From NCBI GenBank assembly GCA_022559845.1, contig CM040128.1:179916413-179980412 (forward strand): 64,000 nt of DNA. Reading direction: 5' to 3'. The translations under genes and the position numbers were made by a program. This DNA comes from Amorphophallus konjac (taxonomy: Eukaryota; Streptophyta; Magnoliopsida; Alismatales; Araceae). The notes beneath the pieces were generated by a model. That model was not told the DNA's origin. It saw nothing but the letters and a program-made list of their open reading frames with translations, and made no database searches. This document shows positions 1 through 10,546 of the stretch, piece by piece (position 1 is the stretch's first letter; each line of letters starts with the position of its first letter).

Positions 1-533
1 AACCGCCGGCAAGTCCCCGGTATGACCGAGGCCTTAGCCGACGAACAAGAGATTGAGGTGGTAGCCGTCGAAGAGGCTCAACGGCCTGATTGGCGAGAAC
101 ATCTCCTACAGTGGTTTCAGCACCAACAGCTCCCAAGAGAGAAAGAACAGAGAATGAAACTCCTGAGGGTCAAAGACTTTTACGAGATGAGAAGCGGAAC
201 CTTGTTCCAAATAATGGCAGGATCCCGAAGGAAAGTCCTACTTCGTTGCTTATCTTCAGCAGAAGCGGGACAGGTGATGCAAGAAATCCATGCAGGATCA
301 GCTGGAGCATACCAGGCTGGTCCAAAGATGAAAATTGAGATAAAGAAATTGGGTTACTATTGGCCCACTATGTTTGATGATTGCTGCAAGTTCGCCAAGG
401 CTTGTCAGAAGTGTCAAGAGCACGCTAACGTGGCAAGGTGACCTCTAGTGCCATTACATCCGACCCTACCAAGCTGACCATTTGCTCAGTTGGGCACGGA
501 CGTGGTAGGGCCGCTACCGGCATCTTCATCAGG
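1..533 (+). pseudogene. Tat-like Ty3/gypsy integrase fragment (zinc-binding domain and start of catalytic core)
   Basis: An open frame from 22 to 441 ends in an integrase H2C2-type zinc-binding region: EIHAGSAGAYQAGPKMK, then GYYWPTM, then two Cys in ACQKCQEH. The second His usual in this family is Tyr here (GAYQAG). After a TGA at 439-441 the same frame continues with HPTLP, another TGA, then FAQLGTDVVGPLP, which carries the first catalytic Asp of the integrase core. The frame ends abruptly where LTR-like sequence begins at 534, so the rest of the core and the C-terminus are missing. The upstream pol is outside the window. Integrase joins retrotransposon cDNA to host DNA; this copy is dead. 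The superfamily is clear, and the Tat lineage is inferred from the surrounding non-coding modules. Confidence 0.8.
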
Positions 534-830
534 TGTTGACAGCTAAAATATGAACAAAGATAAAGATGAGACCAGACCAGCAACGAAAACTGAAAGATGC
601 TTGCAAAGTCAGGATTGAGGGAGGGCCCTCACTACCAACTACTTGCCCGGCTAGGACACTCTCAGGCTGAGCCGATGTCCAGTATTGTCGTCATCCAAAC
701 GGCGATACCGATGAAACTCCGGTCTGTTGGCTGATGAGAAACTTCTGGATTATTCAGATGATAATGCATACACCGTTAAAGAAGGAGCCCTCGTCAGTGC
801 TGATGCAATCAAAGGAATTAACAAGGCCAA
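534..830 (+). mobile_element. Truncated Tat-like LTR start (U3 fragment)
   Basis: The sequence begins TGTTGACAGC and can be followed by eye along the LTR starting at 49902 (TGTTGACACC) for about 280 bp. Shared landmarks are the AAAGATGRGACC block, the CAAAGTCAG block, the CCCGGCT block and GCTGATGTCCAG near 660-690. After about 800 the match is lost, so only the first part of an LTR is visible. It directly abuts the broken integrase, with no polypurine tract between them. Confidence 0.55.
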
Positions 831-879
831 AGAAAAGAATGGGCCTCTAGTGGCACTCCGCCCTGATCGATCTACCCTC

Positions 880-1240
880 CCTTGGTCTAGTGGCACTCTA
901 CCCTGGCTGAGCTCTCAAAAGAATACACCATATTGCCATTACGAACCTTACGTCCGAACTAGCATGAAACCCTTCCCCTACGTTAGCATTATCTTCTTGC
1001 TAACGAACAAACCCTTTCGGCTTAAGACTTCGTGTCCCAACCGGCCCTCTCACAATGTTGCCATTACGGGCCTTATGCCCGAACCGGCGAAAGATCATTC
1101 ATTTACGTTAGCATTCAACCCTTGCTAACAAATGAACCGCTCTGCTCGGCACAAGGCCCGGTGCTCCGGCCAATAGCCGTCTACTGTCGACCAAGGGTCG
1201 GACACCACGCTTCCACTTACGACTTTTTATATCCTCAAAA
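880..1240 (+). repeat. Degenerate tandem repeat with hairpins (Tat-type non-coding region)
   Basis: About two diverged units of roughly 130 bp, each with TTGCCATTACG, a CTTAY-loop hairpin and an ACGTTAGCA block. CGTTAGCA (981-988) pairs perfectly with TGCTAACG (998-1005). CGGGC and GCCCG flank CTTAT near 1066-1080. The arrangement resembles the arrays at 44.6-47.2 kb although the primary sequence differs. Open frames across it have no coding character. Confidence 0.5.
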
Positions 1241-1257
1241 AAAAGAAAAGAAAAAAA

Positions 1258-1470
1258 GGGGTTAAAAATAGAGATACCCCGCCAGACTTGCTCCTATATT
1301 AGGACAAGTGCAAAAATGGTGATAACCCAGCTGTGGCGAAAACCTGAAAGGGCGCTACAGGCAAAATCGGGTACCCCGCCATGTGAAAACCCGAGAGGGC
1401 GCGTGGGTAAATGCAAGAGGGGGCTGGCTTCTGCGAAAACCCGAAAGGGCACTTAAGTCAGTAAAGTGGT
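1258..1470 (+). other. Conserved Tat-type hairpin module, copy 1
   Basis: An A-rich tract is followed by a GGGGT/ACCCC hairpin (1258-1262 with 1276-1280), a CTTG.../...CAAG hairpin, and three elements of the form stem, AAAA bulge, CCC, GNRA loop, GGG, stem. In the first, CTGTGGCG (1331-1338) pairs with CGCTACAG (1353-1360). In the second, CCATGTG (1379-1385) pairs with CGCGTGG (1400-1406) and the loop is GAGA. The third (about 1428-1462) is partly degraded. Copies 2 and 3 are at 22773-22975 and 46197-46400. No function is known to me. Confidence 0.7.
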
Positions 1471-1499
1471 ATTTTAAAAATTCCTCTTTTTGTTCTCCC

Positions 1500-1899
1500 C
1501 CCGTTGAAACTCCAAAAAGGGACAATCATCAAAAGTCCCACCGGAGATCCTCTGACAAACCCATGTTCGACCCTCGTCATCATCGGCGAGACTAGTCGAT
1601 CTCTACCCCTAACTTGGACCTTCTGTCCTTGTTAATAATCCTACTTTTGCTTCGGCGTGTGACCCATGCTGATGAACAAACCCATGTTCGACCCTCGTCA
1701 TCATCGACGAGATCGGTTGATCTCTACCCCTAACTTGGACCTTCCGTCCTTGTTAATAATCCTACCTTTGCTTCGGCGTGTGACCCAGGCTGATGAACAA
1801 ACCCATGTTCGACCCTCGTCATCATCGGCGAGATCGGTCGATCTCTACCCCTAACTTGGACCTTCCATCATTGTTAATAGTCATGCCTTTGCTTCGACA
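1500..1899 (+). repeat. About 120-bp tandem repeat array, left part (split by copia element A)
   Basis: Three near-identical units of about 120 bp start at about 1558, 1677 and 1798. Each contains CCCATGTTCGACCCTCGTC, ATCATCGGCGAGA, a GGAC-CTTCY-GTCC hairpin and TTTGCTTCGRC. The array stops at 1899 and resumes at 22516-22640, so copia A inserted within it. Confidence 0.85.
1895..1899. repeat. Target-site duplication CGACA, left copy (element A)
   Basis: CGACA directly precedes the LTR end TGTTAAAC and is repeated at 22516-22520 directly after the other LTR, ending in TGCAACA. Confidence 0.95.
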
Positions 1900-2394
1900 T
1901 GTTAAACAGGAGGACGGTGAGCTAGAAGGGGAGGGGATGAATAGATCACCGTTTAAAAAATATTTGTCATAGCCGAGGAAATCTTAGAAGATGAGATGGG
2001 CTAGGAAGACTGACTATATGTAAAATAATCCGAAACCTCAACCAAGATAAGGCAGGTCACGAGCGCAGAACATATATCACTCAGAATTTCATCAGCACAT
2101 ATGCACAAGCACTAAGCGAGCAGTCAGACTAAGGTTTCGATCAACAACAATCACACTTACTTCATGAAACCAGACAAAAGCATAAAGGAAATAGATGCGC
2201 ACAGCCACACCACAGAGAACAAGAGATTTAGATGGTTCAGTCTGCAACCCGCAGACTTACGTCCATCCCTCACTCAAGGCCGAGTGAGGCTTCCCTTTCA
2301 CAAGAAAGAACCGCAGACTCAGTCTGCCAACAACACGCTGATCCACAGTATGGGGATCGAAATCCCTACAGACGCTGAACTCACAGCTTGCACC

Positions 2395-2657
2395 CAGGTC
2401 TCACACCACAAGACCTGACCCGGAGATAACTCTCCCTTCCTCTTAGACAAGAGGGAACCCAGTAGTGACTCACCCTCACTGCAATTCAGAGACACTATCT
2501 CTCTTCCTCCACAGCCGGAGGGAACAACCCAGATAGCCTCCTCACTATCTGAACACAACAACCCTGGAGACCACCTCCCTTCCTCTGATCTGATTCAGAG
2601 GGAACCACAATGCAACCCAGAGGATTCACCTCTCTTCCTCTACACCTAGAGGGAATG
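2395..2657 (-). other. Array of three-hairpin modules in element A LTR (3' LTR copy)
   Basis: Four modules are read on the minus strand. Visible stems in plus coordinates: CAGGTCT/AGACCTG (2395-2401 with 2411-2417), GGAGA/TCTCC (2422-2426 with 2431-2435), CCTCTT/AAGAGG (2439-2444 with 2449-2454), CAGATAG/CTATCTG (2530-2536 with 2545-2551). The pyrimidine arm TTCCCTC with its partner GAGGAAGRG starts every module. The 5' LTR copy is at about 20996-21258. Confidence 0.75.
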
Positions 2658-3239
2658 ACAAAATAGAGTATCGGAATTCAAGAACAAACAACTGAAAACA
2701 TAAAGAAATATCGAAGACAATCGAATGGAGAAACAATGTAGCTTCTTAAAGAAGCATAGACAAAACATAGCAGAAAACCATCCTTTCCTTCATCACTCTC
2801 TCTCTTCCAGGTACGCTCAACGAATGGATCAAGATAGCTTCTCCTCTCCTTCCTCTCGCTCTGGCCTCACCCTTTTCTTTGTGGCTTCGGCAGCTTTTCA
2901 GGAGCAGAAACATTCATATATATATCCAACCTCACGAGAGAGTGAGGGTTTGGGAGACACGCGCGAAGTCATGCTTCCAGATGAACTGAGCCACGTGTTA
3001 GATGATTATTCCCTCGGATAACGTGCTCACATGATTGGAATAAAGTTCCAATTTGTCTTTAAGTCCCTGTAAGGTTTCAGAGAACATTCAGTCAATCTCA
3101 GAAATATTCAAGTCATAAATTGTTCACACAGATTGCACGGGACTTATCAAAGGACAGAAGAACGCGTCAACACACTAAAGCCAAGGCGTTAACGCAATGG
3201 ATATAAGGAGAACAGGTCCCTTGACAAAACATACTAATG

Positions 3240-3720
3240 CGTCAACACATCAGTTGACAGCGTCGATGCTTCTGCTTGGTGGTTGATCAAAAGAACCTTT
3301 GGTCATAAACTCAAGGCGTCGACGCTTCCATTGTGTAGAGTCGCCTCAGCTCCTTGGGTGGGATGCACAATCTCTTGGTAACAAGCCAATGCGTCAACGC
3401 TTCAGGTGACAGCGTCGACTCAGCTTCATAGGCGAGACGCTCAAGCCCTTGGCACCAAGCCAATGCGTCAACGCTTCAGGTGACAACGTCGACTCAGCTT
3501 CATAGGTGAGACGCTCAGGCCCTTGGCACCAAGCCAATGCGTCAATGCTTCCATCGTGCAGCGTCGACTCAACTGCTTAAACGAAATGCTCACGCCCCTG
3601 GCAACAGGCCAATGTGTCAACGCATCCAGTGACAGTGTTGACGCAGTGGACAAAACAACAAGCGAAAGATGCACTATTGCGTCTACGCAGCCAGCCAAGT
3701 GCGTCAACGCACTAAGTACA
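3240..3720 (-). repeat. U3 tandem array of 74-bp units rich in GCGTC(A/G)ACGC
   Basis: The phrase CAAGCCAATGCGTCAACGC recurs at 3382, 3456 and 3530, exactly 74 bp apart, with degraded units on both sides. The self-complementary GCGTCGACGC and near-palindromic GCGTCAACGC occur many times. The latter contains CGTCA, the complement of the TGACG core bound by some plant bZIP factors; that role is inference. The same array is in the 5' LTR at 21770-22260. Confidence 0.85.
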
Positions 3721-3969
3721 CAGAACCCATATAAACAAGACAAATAAGTATGAGCTCATGGGTGAACATGATAGAGGAGCATTAAATTAGAAAAGCATGA
3801 TGAAAAAGCATTTGATCCATAGATGTGCATGCAAGACAACAACATTAGATCCTAAGAATATTTAGACAATTCAGGATCTTTATCATTCATCAAGGAGCAT
3901 CAAGATAATTATCATAAAAATAATTTGATTCATAGTGTTAGTCATCATCAAAACTACAGAGATGCAACA

Positions 3970-3985
3970 ATCTCCCCCTTTTTGA
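3970..3985 (-). other. Element A polypurine tract
   Basis: On the minus strand CAAAAAGGGGGAGAT directly precedes the LTR start TGTTGCATC. It is the expected plus-strand priming site and matches those of element B and the pol-less copia element. Confidence 0.9.
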
Positions 3986-5290
3986 TGATGGCAACACCAT
4001 GAGTCAAATTCAGTGAAAGAAGAAAACACCAACTTAAAACATTCTCAATAAGGGCAGCAACCCCTTTCAACCTTCTCCCCTTTTCAGACTTTTCAACCTT
4101 CTCCCCCTTTGACATCATCAAAACAAGGAGAAAGAGAGATGTTGACGCTGGACTGATGAGAAAAGATGGAGAGGATTCCAACAGTAGACACTCATTGTCA
4201 AATCTTAGACGCTTAAGTGGGGCTGTAAGGTCCAGTGAAGAATCTTGGAGTTCTGGTAAGAGAAAGAGATGCAGAATAAATTTGAAGTTTATCAACTTAC
4301 TATGATTATGAAAGAAGAGCAAGTGGCAACAAGTATGACTAAGGTAGCTGTTAAGGCTTGTCAAAGAGACAACAAGAGTTTGAACCACTAAGACAGCCTG
4401 TAGGCATTGAGGACAAACAGTCCAGACAGAGAAAGCACAGTTATAGAGTGTATTTGGCCAGTTACACTTTTGACATTAAGTATGCACCTTGGTCAGAGGC
4501 CAGCATCCTTAGTTACTCAGTGTGAGAGCCTCATCACTTCTCAATTAGAGAACAAAGATAGTGACCATTGGTTGTTACATGAGGAGACACCTTGATCAGA
4601 GGCCAGAATCCCCAGTTACTCACCATATTGTCATCAGTGCTCTGCCAAGCATAATTTTGAATTGTATTTCTTTCTTTTGATTTTGTTTATGAGAACTGAT
4701 ACCTCATGACATAGGAAATTCTCATTTCATTGATGGGATTCCTAGTTTCTCAGTATGCAGTTTTAAGCACAGATAAGTTTAAATAGCTCAACAAAGGGTT
4801 GTTTGAAGACAAAACTCAGGGCAAATATTAGAGGTCTTATCAAGATGTCCAATGAGAAGCTCATAAACGGAAACCATTTCTTACAAGTCTAGCTTGTTCA
4901 TGAGTCATGCAATAAAGTAAGAGGATATACTTGTGAAGGTTAATCTTAGCCTCTTAAGACTTACTAGAAGAGGATTCTAGCTGGACTTTAATTGCACAAA
5001 CTTAAGAATGTAGGAAATGAATGAGATTCTATTAAGAGGAATATTCAAGATCAATTCTAACATTTAATCCAGCAATAACAACCATCTTTCAAGCGTTTCT
5101 AATTAGTCAAGCTCCCCCTCTCTAGTAGCTCTATCTTCCATTCTACCCAGAAAAAAAGCAGAGAAGCAGAATTGACTTTACTCAAGGCACACACCCGCTC
5201 CCCCTCACATAGGGACCCTCACCAGAAAAAGTATGACAAAACTACCACTAAATTTATGGAAATACATGAACCATGATTCATTGCCTCAAA
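3986..5290 (-). other. Element A 3' non-coding region
   Basis: The 1.3 kb between the pol stop and the polypurine tract has no coding potential. It holds two copies of a block of about 40 nt that on the minus strand reads GAGTAACTGGGGATTCTGG, then CCTCTGATCAAGGTGTCTCC (plus coordinates 4585-4615 and 4485-4520). A related block with GAGAAACTAGGAATCCC lies near 4700-4755. The same blocks in the same order occur in element B and the pol-less copia element. Short stretches of CTCCCCCTTT also recur here. Confidence 0.7.
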
Positions 5291-5294
5291 TCAG

Positions 5295-7217
5295 TCAGAG
5301 TTTGTAAATACCAAGTTCTCTTCTCAAAGAAGTGAATTTTTCAGTATCTAGAGGTTTTGTAAAAATATCAGCAATTTGACCTGCAGTTCCAACATGAATT
5401 AATTCAAATGTTTTATTTGCAATTTCATTTCTGATAAAGTGGTGCCTGATTTCAATGTGTTTTGTTCGTGAGTGTAAAACTGGATTCTTTGCAATGTTTA
5501 TGGCACTAGTGTTATCACAAAAGATGGGAGTGCAACCTGTCTCTACTTGGTAATCCTGAAGTTGATGCTTGATCCAGATAACCTGAGTGCCACAGCTGCT
5601 TGCAGCCACGTATTCAGCCTCAGCAGTGGAAAGAGCCACTGAATGTTGTTTCTTTGAACTCCAAGAAACTAGGCATCCACCTAAGAATTGGCAGTGGCCA
5701 CTGGTGCTCTTCCTATCTAGTTTGCATCCAGCAAAGTCTGCATCAGTGTATGCAACTAAATCTAATGTGCGTGAAGCAGGATACCATAAGCCTAATGTAT
5801 GTGTGGCAGACAGATATCTAAAGATTCTTTTTACAGCAGACAAATGTAGTTCAGTAGGCCTAGACTGATATCTTGCACATAAACCAACACTGAATTGTAT
5901 GTCTGGCCTAGAGGCAGTTAAGTACAAGAGGGATCCGATCATACCTCTGTAGAGTCTTTCATCCACTTGTTTACCTGACTCATCTGCGTTAAGGGTCATG
6001 CTTGTGCTCATTGGGGTGGATATTTGCTTCAGGTTAGTCATCCCAAACCTTTTTAGGATATCCATCGTATACTTGGTTTGGTGGAAGAAACAGCCATCTG
6101 TCATTTGATTTATCTGCAAGCCAAGGAAATAAGTCAGTTCCCTAACTAAGCTCATCTCAAATTCAGCTGACATAAGCTGTGAAAATTCTTTACACAGTTC
6201 AGGATTTGTTGATCCAAAGATGATGTCGTCCACATATACCTGAACTATGATGAGATCTTGTCTTGAATTCTTAGTGAATAAGGTTTGGTCAACTTTACCT
6301 CTGTTATATCCTTTATTCAGTAAGAAACTAGTCAGCCTTTCATAGCAGGCCCGGGGAGCCTGCTTTAATCTATAAAGAGCTTTGTTTAACTTGAAAACTT
6401 GATCAGGTTTAGTCAAAAACTGAAAACCAGGAGGTTGTTCAACATAAACTTCTTCTTTTAGAATTTCATTCAAGAAAGCACTCTTAACATTCATTTGTTG
6501 AAGTTTTATGTTGTTTGAACAAGCAAATGCTAATAGAATTCTGATAGCCTCCATTCTAGCTACTGGAGCAAAGGATTCATCAAAGTCCACTCCATACTCC
6601 TGACTGTAGCCTTTAGCTACAAGTCTAGCTTTATTTCTAGAGATGACACCTTCTTCATTCAGTTTGTTCTTAAAAACCCATTTTGTTCCTATTACATTTA
6701 AATTTTCAGGTCTAGGTACAAGTTCCCAGACATTGTTTCTATCAAATTGCCCTAGTTCTTCACACATGGTAGTTACCCAATTCTCATCACTTAAGGCTTC
6801 TTCAATGGTCTTAGGCTCAATTTGAGAAACTAAAGCAATTAAGTCCTGATTCTGAACATTTCTGAAATGAGATCTTATCCTAGGGGGATCATTAAGACTA
6901 CCAATAATATTGGTTACAGGGTGGTCTTTTAAAACTCTGACATTTGTTGAGGACTCACCTTGTTCAGCTGTACTTACTGGGTTCAGATCAGTGGGTTCTT
7001 CAGTCGGTTGTATTTCCTCCTCTTGCATTTGATTCAGGAACTCTCCATCATGACTTGTAGACCTGTTATCATCATTTAGACTGTTAGATATTTTTGTTTC
7101 ATCAAAAATAACATGAGGGGTTTTCTCTACAGTTCTATCAGTTTTATTAAAGACCCTGAAGGCCCTAGATGTTTCAGAGTATCCTAGGAATATTCCTGGA
7201 ATTTCTTCTAGCATCAA
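5295..7217 (-). CDS. pol: Element A pol: integrase C-terminus, reverse transcriptase and RNase H
   Basis: A single 640-codon open frame. It starts within the copia integrase C-terminal signature (PGIFLGYSE near residue 8). Reverse transcriptase follows with GTKWVFKNK (about 177), FAPVAR (about 216), KSAFLN (about 245) and the catalytic YVDDIIFG (328-335). RNase H follows with YTDADFAG (490-497), STAEAEY (about 530) and CDNTSAI (about 567), ending GIYKL. Together these copy element RNA into cDNA and remove the RNA. All catalytic aspartates I looked for are present and no stop interrupts the frame, which is unusual given the decay upstream. It is out of frame with the integrase to its right, so the first codons belong to a gag-pol frame broken by a frameshift between 7174 and 7217. 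The annotated Met is not a true start. Lineage: SIRE-like copia. Confidence 0.93.
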   Translation of the reverse strand: MMLEEIPGIFLGYSETSRAFRVFNKTDRTVEKTPHVIFDETKISNSLNDDNRSTSHDGEFLNQMQEEEIQPTEEPTDLNPVSTAEQGESSTNVRVLKDHPVTNIIGSLNDPPRIRSHFRNVQNQDLIALVSQIEPKTIEEALSDENWVTTMCEELGQFDRNNVWELVPRPENLNVIGTKWVFKNKLNEEGVISRNKARLVAKGYSQEYGVDFDESFAPVARMEAIRILLAFACSNNIKLQQMNVKSAFLNEILKEEVYVEQPPGFQFLTKPDQVFKLNKALYRLKQAPRACYERLTSFLLNKGYNRGKVDQTLFTKNSRQDLIIVQVYVDDIIFGSTNPELCKEFSQLMSAEFEMSLVRELTYFLGLQINQMTDGCFFHQTKYTMDILKRFGMTNLKQISTPMSTSMTLNADESGKQVDERLYRGMIGSLLYLTASRPDIQFSVGLCARYQSRPTELHLSAVKRIFRYLSATHTLGLWYPASRTLDLVAYTDADFAGCKLDRKSTSGHCQFLGGCLVSWSSKKQHSVALSTAEAEYVAASSCGTQVIWIKHQLQDYQVETGCTPIFCDNTSAINIAKNPVLHSRTKHIEIRHHFIRNEIANKTFELIHVGTAGQIADIFTKPLDTEKFTSLRRELGIYKL

Positions 7218-8392
7218 ATTTATCTAAGTCTCTCTTGTTGTTATTATGAATAAAGCATTTTGAACCAAAAATTTTGAAATATGAGACATTAGGCCTCTTA
7301 CCTTTCAGGAGTTCATATGGTGTTTTCTTATGTATGGGTCTTACCAAGGCTCTATTAAGTATGTAGCAGGCTGTGTTTGCCGCTTCTGCCCAAAAGCTCT
7401 TAGGTAGCTGACTCTCCATTAGTAGTGTTCTTGCCATTTCCACTATTGTTCGATTCCTTCTCTCCGCAATTCCATTCTGCTCTGGGGTCCTGGGAGAAGA
7501 AAATTTGTGAGTCAGTCCCTCCTTGTCACAAAAACTAGAAAATGAGGAGTTCTCAAACTCTCCTCCATGATCTGATTGGATAACAGTGATCTTGTGGCCT
7601 ACATGTTTCTACTTATTGAAAAAATGTTCAAATTTTTGAAAAGCATCACTCTTATTTGCCAAGAAAAACAGCCATGCAAATCTAGAGTAGTCATCGACAA
7701 TGACAAAACCAAATCTCTTACCATTTAGACTCTGGGTTCTGGTAGGACCAAAGAGATCCATGTGCAAGTGTTCCATGATCTTAGTTGACAAGCTCTCAGA
7801 CCTAATTTTAAAAGAAGCTCGAGTTTGCTTGCCTAGAGTACAGGCCTCGCAATTCTTCGAAACTGATTTGAACTTTAATCTAGGCACGCCTCTAACTAAA
7901 TCAAATTTAGCTAATTTATGCAAGGTGTTAAAGCTAGCATGGCCTAGTCGCCTATGCCAGTCAAACATGTTATTCTCTGAATCAGCAGTGAGACACATAT
8001 TAGACTCAGACTCAGCATCAAGATCTACAATATAGACATTATTGACTCTATTTGCAATGAACTTTATTTTATCAGAATTTGGTTCTAAAATTTTGCAAGC
8101 ATGCTCATCAAAAAGAACCTTGTGACCCTTGTCATACAACTGACTAATACTTAATAAATTATTTTGCAGACCTTCAACCAACAAGACTTTCTCAACAGAG
8201 TTGGAGGTTTTCTTACCGATGGTTCCGATCCCAATGATGTGGCCTTTGTTTTTACCTCCTAACTTAACTGACCCTCCTGCTTTCAATTCAAGCTTGCTGA
8301 ACTTTCTTTGATCCCATGTCATGTGCCTCGAGTAGCCACTGTCGAGATACCACTTGTTGTTCTCGGCTGCTAGGCTCACCTGCACAATAACA
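7174..8392 (-). pseudogene. pol: Element A pol: protease end and integrase
   Basis: One frame with a stop at 7606-7608. It contains the end of the protease (WYLDSG, where the active-site D-S-G is kept), the GAG-pre-integrase zinc region (WHRRLGHAS, then CEACTLGKQ) and the integrase core. Catalytic residues are seen in MDLFGPTR (Asp), QSDHGGEF (Asp) and NGIAERRN (Glu, near 7450). [15 protein letters not shown] and the [11 protein letters not shown] box follow. Integrase would insert the cDNA. The in-frame stop lies between the HFFNK segment and the second catalytic Asp, and the frame is lost again near 7200, so no full enzyme can be made without readthrough. Confidence 0.9.
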
Positions 8393-8394
8393 AT

Positions 8395-10533
8395 TTAAGT
8401 TGTGTGCTTTGGAACCCAAGGTAAGTTGGGTCCAAAAATACCGTTCAATTCATTAAGCACAGTCTTGGGAATCCAGATCTGTTTTAACCCCTTTTTCTTT
8501 CTGTGCTGAGAGTTGACAGTTTTGTTATTGATGTGCATTTCATTTGTTTCTTTTTGTTTCTCAAGGTGTGTCCAGTTTCTGTTGATAAAGGTTTGGGTCC
8601 CAGCCAGACCATAATTTTTAACCTGTCTAGATGAAGGCATTTTATTGACAGTATTCTATGTGTAGTTAGACGTTCCCATGTTTCTTTTAAAATAGCCCAT
8701 TCTTTTATTAGAGTCATAGTTGTTGAATTGACAGACACCTTGCTTTTGGTGCGTGGGCTTGTTGAATTTCTTGAAGAAATTTTTTCCAAAATCAGCCTGT
8801 TGTCTATGGATGTTCTTTTGTTGTTCAGTAGTTTTGGAACTGGATGGAATGTCCAGTTTCTCTTTTCCTTTCTCAGTGCAGAAAGTAGTGGTTTTTACCC
8901 CAAATGCTTCCTTCTTACTTGGGTTGAAACCCAACCCCTCTCTGTTAAAGTTTACTTTGGTACCTAACAAGGAATTCAAATTACTCTCTCCCAAAACAAA
9001 CCTCTCAAGGGTTTTCTTCTTATCTTCCAACTCCTTCCGCAGACATATATTGTTTTCAAGCAATTCATCATTGACCCTTTTAACAGCTTCATACCCTTCC
9101 CTGAGTAAGTCATTTTGTCTCAGGTTTTCTTTAGTATGTTGATTGGTTTCATCAAGCTATTTTCTAAGTTTTTCAAGCTCATTTTTAACAAGATTATTCT
9201 CATTTCTTACATTTTCAATTTGAGCTAATTCAGCTATCAGTTTGGAATTTTCTGTCTTGATGAGTTCTTGTTCTTCATTAACCACATTGAGTTTGCGTTT
9301 GGTGACTCTATGTTCTTTAGCTAAGGCATTGTACATATCTAGCAGTTCACCATACTTATCTTCCCAGTCATCAATAGAGTAAGTCACAAAGGGATTGATT
9401 ACCTCATTTTCCTCGTCGGCCATCAGACATACTCCTTCAGTCTCCTTTCCTGAGGAATTAGTCTCTGAGTCTTCTTCTTCATCGCTCCAAGTGCATACCA
9501 TAGCTTTTGGCTTTTTCTTGTACACGTTGGAGCCTTTCTTATGGTAATCCAGTGTCTTCTTCTAAAGCTCAGGGCAATCTTGCTTCATGTGCCCAAAGTT
9601 CCAGCAATGATAACACATCACACTTTTAGCATTCCTATCCTTGTCATTGCCATTGTTTGGATATTTACCTGATGAGTAATTTCTTCTTCTCCCATATGAT
9701 TTTCCCTTCAGTTTCAGAAATTTTATGAACTGTCATGTGAGCAAAGCTTTTTCACTCCTGTCAAGGTCTGGAATTCCATCAGAGTCTCCACTGCTGCTAC
9801 TGCTGCTGCTGCTGCTGCCGTGTCGTTCAACCTTAAGAGCAACATTCTTGCCCTTTCTGTCACTTCCTTCTCCTATTTTCTTGAGATTCATCTCATAGGT
9901 CATAAGAGACCCTATGAGTTCAGTGACAGTCATGGTTGTTAAATCCTTCGATTCCTCTATCACAATGGCCTTTGTGTGCCACGCTGGAGTCAAAGATCTC
10001 AAGATCTTCCTGACTATATCCCCTTCAGATATTTCCTTTCCAAACCCCTTGAGGCTGTTTGTGATCAGTGACAGCCTAGCGTACATATCAGTCGCGCTCT
10101 CCTCTGACTTCATCTTGAATAATTCATACTCAGAGGTTAGGTAGTTTACCTTGGTAGCTCTGACCTGAGAGGTACCCTCGTAAATCAGCGCTAGTTCATC
10201 CCACATCTTCTTAGCTGTCTTGCACGCCGAAATTCGGGCATATTCTTCAGGGTGAACTGTGCACTGGATGATGTTGAGCGCAGACCAGTTCAGTCCGGAT
10301 AATTTGACTTGTTCTTCAGACCACATCTCCTCATTCGGAGGTAAATCATAAGGTCCAGTTGTAATGACTCTCCACAGCTTGTGGCTCTGAGATCGGATGA
10401 AAACTTCCATCCTATTTTTCCAAAAGAAATAATTAGAGCCATCAAAATATGGGGGACGGGAGATTGACTGTCCTTCAGCTATGTAGCTGCGAGGACCACT
10501 GGTTCCAAGATTACCCTGGTCATTGGACCACAT
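8395..10533 (-). pseudogene. gag: Element A gag with coiled-coil C-terminal extension
   Basis: The start MWSNDQGNLGTSG lies 13 bases downstream of the primer site. The N-terminal 266 codons are a copia-type capsid region (FDGSNYFFWKNRMEVF, then WDELALIYEG, then ESATDMYARL). A TGA at 9733-9735 follows a Ser-rich segment. The same frame then gives one CCHC zinc knuckle (CYHCWNFGHMKQDC near 9600), a stop, and a KKK-rich piece. An acidic segment with DDWEDKYGELL follows, then a long coiled coil (about 9060-9420) with two further stops. The last part has few recognisable motifs before protease. The coiled-coil extension is typical of SIRE-like gag. All pieces share one reading frame, so decay is by point mutation. 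Confidence 0.85.
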
Positions 10534-10546
10534 CTCAGGTAAACCC

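Larger units (their letters stand above)
1900..3969 (-). repeat. Element A 3' LTR (2070 bp)
   Basis: The boundaries are TGTTAAAC on the plus-strand left and TGCAACA on the right, next to a polypurine tract. Read on the minus strand, U3 holds a 74-bp tandem array rich in GCGTCRACGC. A G-box CACGTG (2992-2997) and a TATA-like ATATATATA (2915-2925) follow, then a region of hairpin modules (2395-2657). It is 56 bp longer than the 5' LTR because of one indel. Open frames here are chance frames in repeats. Confidence 0.93.

Noticed and set aside
5587..6825. Plus-strand open frames opposite pol
   Set aside because: Shadows of the minus-strand reverse transcriptase frame.
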